A stretch of 64,000 nt of DNA from Candidatus Saccharimonadota bacterium (GTDB lineage Bacteria > Patescibacteriota > Saccharimonadia > Saccharimonadales > Saccharimonadaceae), in NCBI GenBank assembly GCA_017480095.1, contig JAFVBG010000002.1:129728-193727 (forward strand). The letters run 5' to 3'. This document shows, piece after piece, positions 60,831 through 64,000 of the stretch. Position 1 is the first letter of the stretch, and each line of letters begins with the position of its first letter. The position numbers and the translations under genes were made by a program. The notes below the pieces were generated by a model. That model made no database searches, was not told where the DNA came from, and saw nothing but the letters and a program-made list of their open reading frames with translations.

Positions 60831-61514
60831 ATGAATGCTATTGAGTTTATAAATGTATCGAAGGCCTATAAGTCTCATTCCGTCTTAGAAAACATTAGTT
60901 TTCAAATTATTTCTGGGAGTTTCGTGGTCGTTTCTGGTGAGAGCGGAGCAGGAAAATCCACTCTACTCAATTTAATCAGTGCGATGGAAGAGCCTAGCTC
61001 TGGACAAGTTCTAATAAATGGTCACGACGTCTGGAAAATGCCCTCCAGAGAGCGCACTAATTTCTATCGGCGAGAAATTGGAGTGATTTTTCAAAGTTCT
61101 TATTTACAGCCTCAGCTAACTCTTTTGGAGAATATTACCTTGCCTGGAGTATTTGCTGGGATAGACGAGCAGAAGCGTTTAGAGCGCGCAAAAAATCTTG
61201 CAGAGTACCTTGGAATTTCAGAAAACTTAAATTCTTTACCCAGTGAAGTTTCTGGTGGACAAGCTGAACGCGCATGTATAGCTCGTGCATTATTACTAAG
61301 CCCGAAGATAATTTTAGCAGACGAGCCAACTGCTAACCTTGACGCTGAAAACGCACAAAAAGTTTTAGCAATTCTTAACCAATTACGCCAAGAGTTTGGC
61401 GTCACAGTCTTAGTTGCAACGCATGATATCTTACCTAAAAAATTTGCGACTCAGTTGATTAATATAGCTTCTGGAAAGTTGGTCACCACAAATGAGACTG
61501 CGCGAGATATTTAG
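60831..61514 (+). CDS. ABC transporter ATPase (LolD/MacB type)
   Basis: A 227-residue ATPase: Walker A SGESGAGKST near residue 36, the Q-loop in VIFQSSYLQP, signature EVSGGQAERACIARALL, Walker B IILADEPTANLD and a switch His in ATHD. The sequence type is that of LolD, MacB and FtsE, partners of FtsX-like permeases. AAGGG lies 5 bases before the ATG. It overlaps the second permease by 23 bp. Confidence 0.9.
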   Translation: MNAIEFINVSKAYKSHSVLENISFQIISGSFVVVSGESGAGKSTLLNLISAMEEPSSGQVLINGHDVWKMPSRERTNFYRREIGVIFQSSYLQPQLTLLENITLPGVFAGIDEQKRLERAKNLAEYLGISENLNSLPSEVSGGQAERACIARALLLSPKIILADEPTANLDAENAQKVLAILNQLRQEFGVTVLVATHDILPKKFATQLINIASGKLVTTNETARDI

Positions 61515-62271
61515 GCTCTCACATAGAGAGTTTATCATCCTTAAGACTCGTAGCATTGCGACAGTCATAACGATTGGTGTACTTTTTGGCGCACTATTAG
61601 CTGGAATGGTCATCTTGCAGGGCATGGAAAATGTGGAATTAAAGTATGCTGGGGAGAAAACCAATTACGTAATCAATTTGTCGTTTGGGGACGAACCGTC
61701 TAATTTAGACCACATCGCCAGTTTTAACAATGTAACTGATGCTAGTATTTTCTATGATTCTGTAACACGACAAAGGAATTATATTTCAGAAAAAACAACT
61801 AGGCAAGTTGCAACTTACAAGACGTATGAACAATACAAGAGTCAGTTACGTCCACTTGTGCTGATTTTGATAATTGTCGCCATTCTCATTCTTAGCTTTA
61901 CTTTTGGACATGTGATTAGCCAAGATGCAAATACTACGGCACTCTATTATTCATTAGGAGCTTCTAGATTGCAAGTCTTTGCAATCTATTTTTGCTATAT
62001 CTTGGAAATTTGTTTCTGGGCAATGGTTTTTGCAATAGTTTTAGCCATCATTGGGTCCGGAATAGTGACTTGTATTGGGTGGGATAATTTTGTTAGGTTA
62101 TTCTCTAAAACTCACCAAAATTCGACTGCGTTTCCACCAATTCTGATTGGCGTGAATTGGGAATGTGCCACGATTCTAATCGCAATATATGCTTCAGCAC
62201 CTCTCGCATTCTTACTATGCTTAGATCAACTATCTAGAAAGAGATTAGCGTTAAAACTGAAGAAATCTTAA
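61492..62271 (+). CDS. Second FtsX-like permease
   Basis: A 259-residue permease with one TM near the N-terminus (about 22-42), a short extracytoplasmic region of about 80 residues and three C-terminal TM segments. TTALYYSLGASRLQVFAIYF in the cytoplasmic loop matches the other permease. It is much smaller outside the membrane than the first, so the pair is asymmetric. Confidence 0.78.
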   Translation: MRLREIFRLSHREFIILKTRSIATVITIGVLFGALLAGMVILQGMENVELKYAGEKTNYVINLSFGDEPSNLDHIASFNNVTDASIFYDSVTRQRNYISEKTTRQVATYKTYEQYKSQLRPLVLILIIVAILILSFTFGHVISQDANTTALYYSLGASRLQVFAIYFCYILEICFWAMVFAIVLAIIGSGIVTCIGWDNFVRLFSKTHQNSTAFPPILIGVNWECATILIAIYASAPLAFLLCLDQLSRKRLALKLKKS

Positions 62272-62276
62272 AAATA

Positions 62277-62295
62277 GGCGCCTCGTTGAGGCGCC
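62277..62295. terminator. Terminator between the ABC operon and the secreted protein gene
   Basis: GGCGCCTC-GTT-GAGGCGCC, a perfect 8-bp stem, with a T run on the minus strand. It serves the secreted-protein transcript and perhaps both directions. Confidence 0.85.
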
Positions 62296-62372
62296 CTGAA
62301 GTTTTGAAAAACAGTAGGATAGGCGAAATGGCTTATTGCGTATGATTAATAGGGCTTCTCCCTAGATAATTA

Positions 62373-62816
62373 TCAGTACTCGTAGAGGCTGAAGTTATTG
62401 ATGTAGACCGTCGTTGGGTTGCTTGGATTATAGAACTTAACTCTATAGGTCTTACTCGAAGTAGTAGAGTATGTCAGCAAGAATGACTGACCGCTCGTGC
62501 TCTGCGATATAGAGAACTCCGGACCAACGTCGATCCAAGTGCCCCAAAAGTTTCGATATTGAAACTTTGCTTTTAGTGGCCCTGAGCCACTCTGTGTCTT
62601 AATCGTACCTGTTGCGCGTATGCCGTTCAGGTTTATATTGCTACCTGGGTAAAGCGTATCAAAGTTAGATACGTAGTAATCAGTCGTGGAAGCCTGTGTC
62701 CAAGCGTAGTACTCATTATAGAGCGCAGCGGAAGCTACGACCGACATCATCGCAAATGCTGTAATCAGCACGATTACAATTACAAGAAAGCGTTTCACAT
62801 TCTTAGTAATAGTCAA
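62373..62816 (-). CDS. Small secreted protein beside the ABC cassette
   Basis: From TTG 62816, with GAGGAGG 8 bases upstream, the 147-residue protein has a basic N-terminus and a signal peptide (hydrophobic run to MMSVVASAALY). The mature part of about 110 residues is rich in Ser, Thr, Tyr and Asn and probably all-beta, without Cys. An in-frame ATG at 62888 with a TAATAT box 7 bases upstream is the alternative start. No family was recognised. A location next to a dedicated ABC/FtsX transporter suggests an exported factor such as a bacteriocin or a host-interaction protein; speculation. Confidence 0.6.
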   Translation of the reverse strand: MTITKNVKRFLVIVIVLITAFAMMSVVASAALYNEYYAWTQASTTDYYVSNFDTLYPGSNINLNGIRATGTIKTQSGSGPLKAKFQYRNFWGTWIDVGPEFSISQSTSGQSFLLTYSTTSSKTYRVKFYNPSNPTTVYINNFSLYEY

Positions 62817-62949
62817 TTTTAAAACCTCCTCAATGGAGCGCCTATTCTTCTGTTTTTCTAAAGAGCTGCCAATCGTTACGAAAGGCATAGCAATAATATT
62901 ATCACACCCCTAATTATTTTGCAATAGTTTTTCGCTCCTTTTAAATGGC

Positions 62950-63978
62950 CTACGGGCGGAATTTGACGATAAACTCGGCCGAGAGGAGCTGAAAACTATT
63001 AAGGTATTTCAGCTTCTTTTCGCGCGGAAGGTTGACGCGGGCCACGGCGAGGGCGTGGGAGACTTTGAAGCGGCGGCGAAGCTTGTGGACGAGGCTTTTC
63101 CCTTGTTTAGCTGGCAAGGGAGAAGCAAACTCCGCAAAATCGGCGACGGATTTTTCCCAGTTCTCCCAGATGAGCGAGGACTTTTTCACCGTGCTGGTGG
63201 TGGTGCCATAATTATAAATATAGAGCGGCTTCAAAACCGGGCCAATCTTGATACGGGAGATGAGCTTTTGTGGAGTCTCGCCCTGGAACTTCAGCCAGGC
63301 ATCGAGGTAGTCGAAGACAAACTTGGTATCCTCGGCAAAATCCTTCGTCACGTCAAAACGGAGATGATTATTCCGAATAATCGAAGCATGGTAGAGCTTG
63401 TTAACCGAAGAATAAAGGCGACCATCTTCGTTCATGAAACGGAGCAGATAAGCTCGTGCAGTCTCTCCAGATTTTTGCTTCGGCAAAGGCGAGATAAAGA
63501 CATCGGACTGAGAATTGCTGTTGAGCCGGAAATAATGAAACCCACAGACCGAGAAGGCTGGGGCTTTTTTGAGGTCGTCTGGGAAGATTTTTTCGGTATA
63601 GACCTTAGCTTTAGCAGATTTCTGGGCAGATTTATCCGCTTTTTTACGAATTTTCAGACCATTCAGCATGAGGTCGTAATAATCCAAAGTAATCAAGTCG
63701 TCTGAGTCGAGAAAAGAGATGTAGTCGCCCGTGGCATGATCTAGGCCGAGGTTGCGTGCGCTGGAAGCACCGCCGTTCTCTTGATGGTAAATCTTCAGAC
63801 GACGGTCTTTTTCCGCCATCTTCTGCATCTGCTCCAGAGAGTCGTCGGTAGAGCCGTCATCTACACAGATAATCTCAAGATTCTCATAAGTCTGCGTCAA
63901 GAGGATAGCCAGGAGTCGGCGAATAGCCAGACTGGTATTATAAACAGGAATGATGACCGAGATGAGCGGGTTTTTCAT
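62950..63978 (-). CDS. GT2 family glycosyltransferase
   Basis: A 342-residue glycosyltransferase of the GT-A fold. ISVIIPVYNTS at the N-terminus, ICVDDGSTDDS, NGGASSARNLGLDHATG and the DxD-like SFLDSDDLI near residue 92 are standard GT2 motifs. The C-terminal region ends in a basic stretch. It probably adds sugars to the surface polysaccharide. TGT-TATAAT ends 6 bases before the ATG, so it is nearly leaderless. Confidence 0.92.
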   Translation of the reverse strand: MKNPLISVIIPVYNTSLAIRRLLAILLTQTYENLEIICVDDGSTDDSLEQMQKMAEKDRRLKIYHQENGGASSARNLGLDHATGDYISFLDSDDLITLDYYDLMLNGLKIRKKADKSAQKSAKAKVYTEKIFPDDLKKAPAFSVCGFHYFRLNSNSQSDVFISPLPKQKSGETARAYLLRFMNEDGRLYSSVNKLYHASIIRNNHLRFDVTKDFAEDTKFVFDYLDAWLKFQGETPQKLISRIKIGPVLKPLYIYNYGTTTSTVKKSSLIWENWEKSVADFAEFASPLPAKQGKSLVHKLRRRFKVSHALAVARVNLPREKKLKYLNSFQLLSAEFIVKFRP

Positions 63979-64000
63979 ATTTATATTATAACATATCTTA

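Noticed and set aside
62373-62888. Calling the small secreted protein a lactococcin 972-type bacteriocin
   Set aside because: Gene context fits loosely, but the residues typical of that family were not seen.
1-64000. CRISPR arrays and insertion sequences
   Set aside because: No regularly spaced direct repeats with unique spacers, and no transposase gene or IS ends were seen.

Overview
The window looks like a chromosomal segment of a member of Candidatus Saccharibacteria (TM7, Patescibacteria/CPR); the assignment is an inference from gene content. Supporting signs are short intergenic gaps, a reduced housekeeping set, Saccharibacteria-style type IV pilus gene blocks and a sortase. Many promoters sit so close to the start codon that the mRNA should be almost leaderless. 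TGA is a real stop codon here (for example the ATGA overlap of hrcA and grpE), which argues against the recoded Gracilibacteria/Absconditabacteria.

Layout. 1-19.6 kb: a partial adenylate-kinase-like gene, the hrcA-grpE heat-shock operon with a CIRCE operator, trxA-trxB, pgi, a MurA enzyme with an N-terminal XRE DNA-binding domain, galU, gpmI, a class B sortase operon, dnaK with two CIRCE sites, a DUF2442 gene beside a broken DUF4160 gene, a lamin-tail surface protein, a disulfide-oxidoreductase homologue lacking its redox cysteines, and a protein joining a serine and a zinc DD-carboxypeptidase. 19.6-19.9 kb: initiator tRNA followed by an unidentified structured RNA whose hairpins carry identical UCCCCC loops. 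19.9-38.5 kb: two paralogous blocks, each with four type IV minor-pilin-like proteins, at least one membrane-anchored helical/TPR-like protein and a giant secreted adhesin-like protein (1638 and 908 aa).

39.1-47.5 kb: a genomic island in the 3' end of a tRNA-Ile2(CAU) gene. The att core lies inside the 3' end of the element's own recombinase gene, and three copies of the core show tandem integration of at least two elements. The cargo is a BsoBI/AvaI-like restriction-modification pair, a two-gene CBASS-type system (CD-NTase plus one-TM protein), a NUDIX hydrolase and decayed ORFs. A truncated sortase-substrate gene lies just outside the island.

48.4-64 kb: a small conserved protein, an AEC transporter, a MurC-type ligase, GtrA, then an envelope polysaccharide cluster (O-antigen ligase/polymerase-like protein, GT4, initiating sugar-phosphate transferase, galE, glf, and a GT2 at the right edge). 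A 177-bp giant hairpin separates galE and glf. A NYN-domain protein with two CxxC pairs and an ABC/FtsX cassette next to a small secreted protein complete the window.

How the parts fit: galU, galE, glf and the glycosyltransferases supply surface polysaccharide. murA, murC and the DD-carboxypeptidase act on peptidoglycan. Sortase B probably anchors proteins with a VPxTG motif. The pilin and adhesin blocks probably build surface appendages, which in an epibiont would be used for contact with its host.
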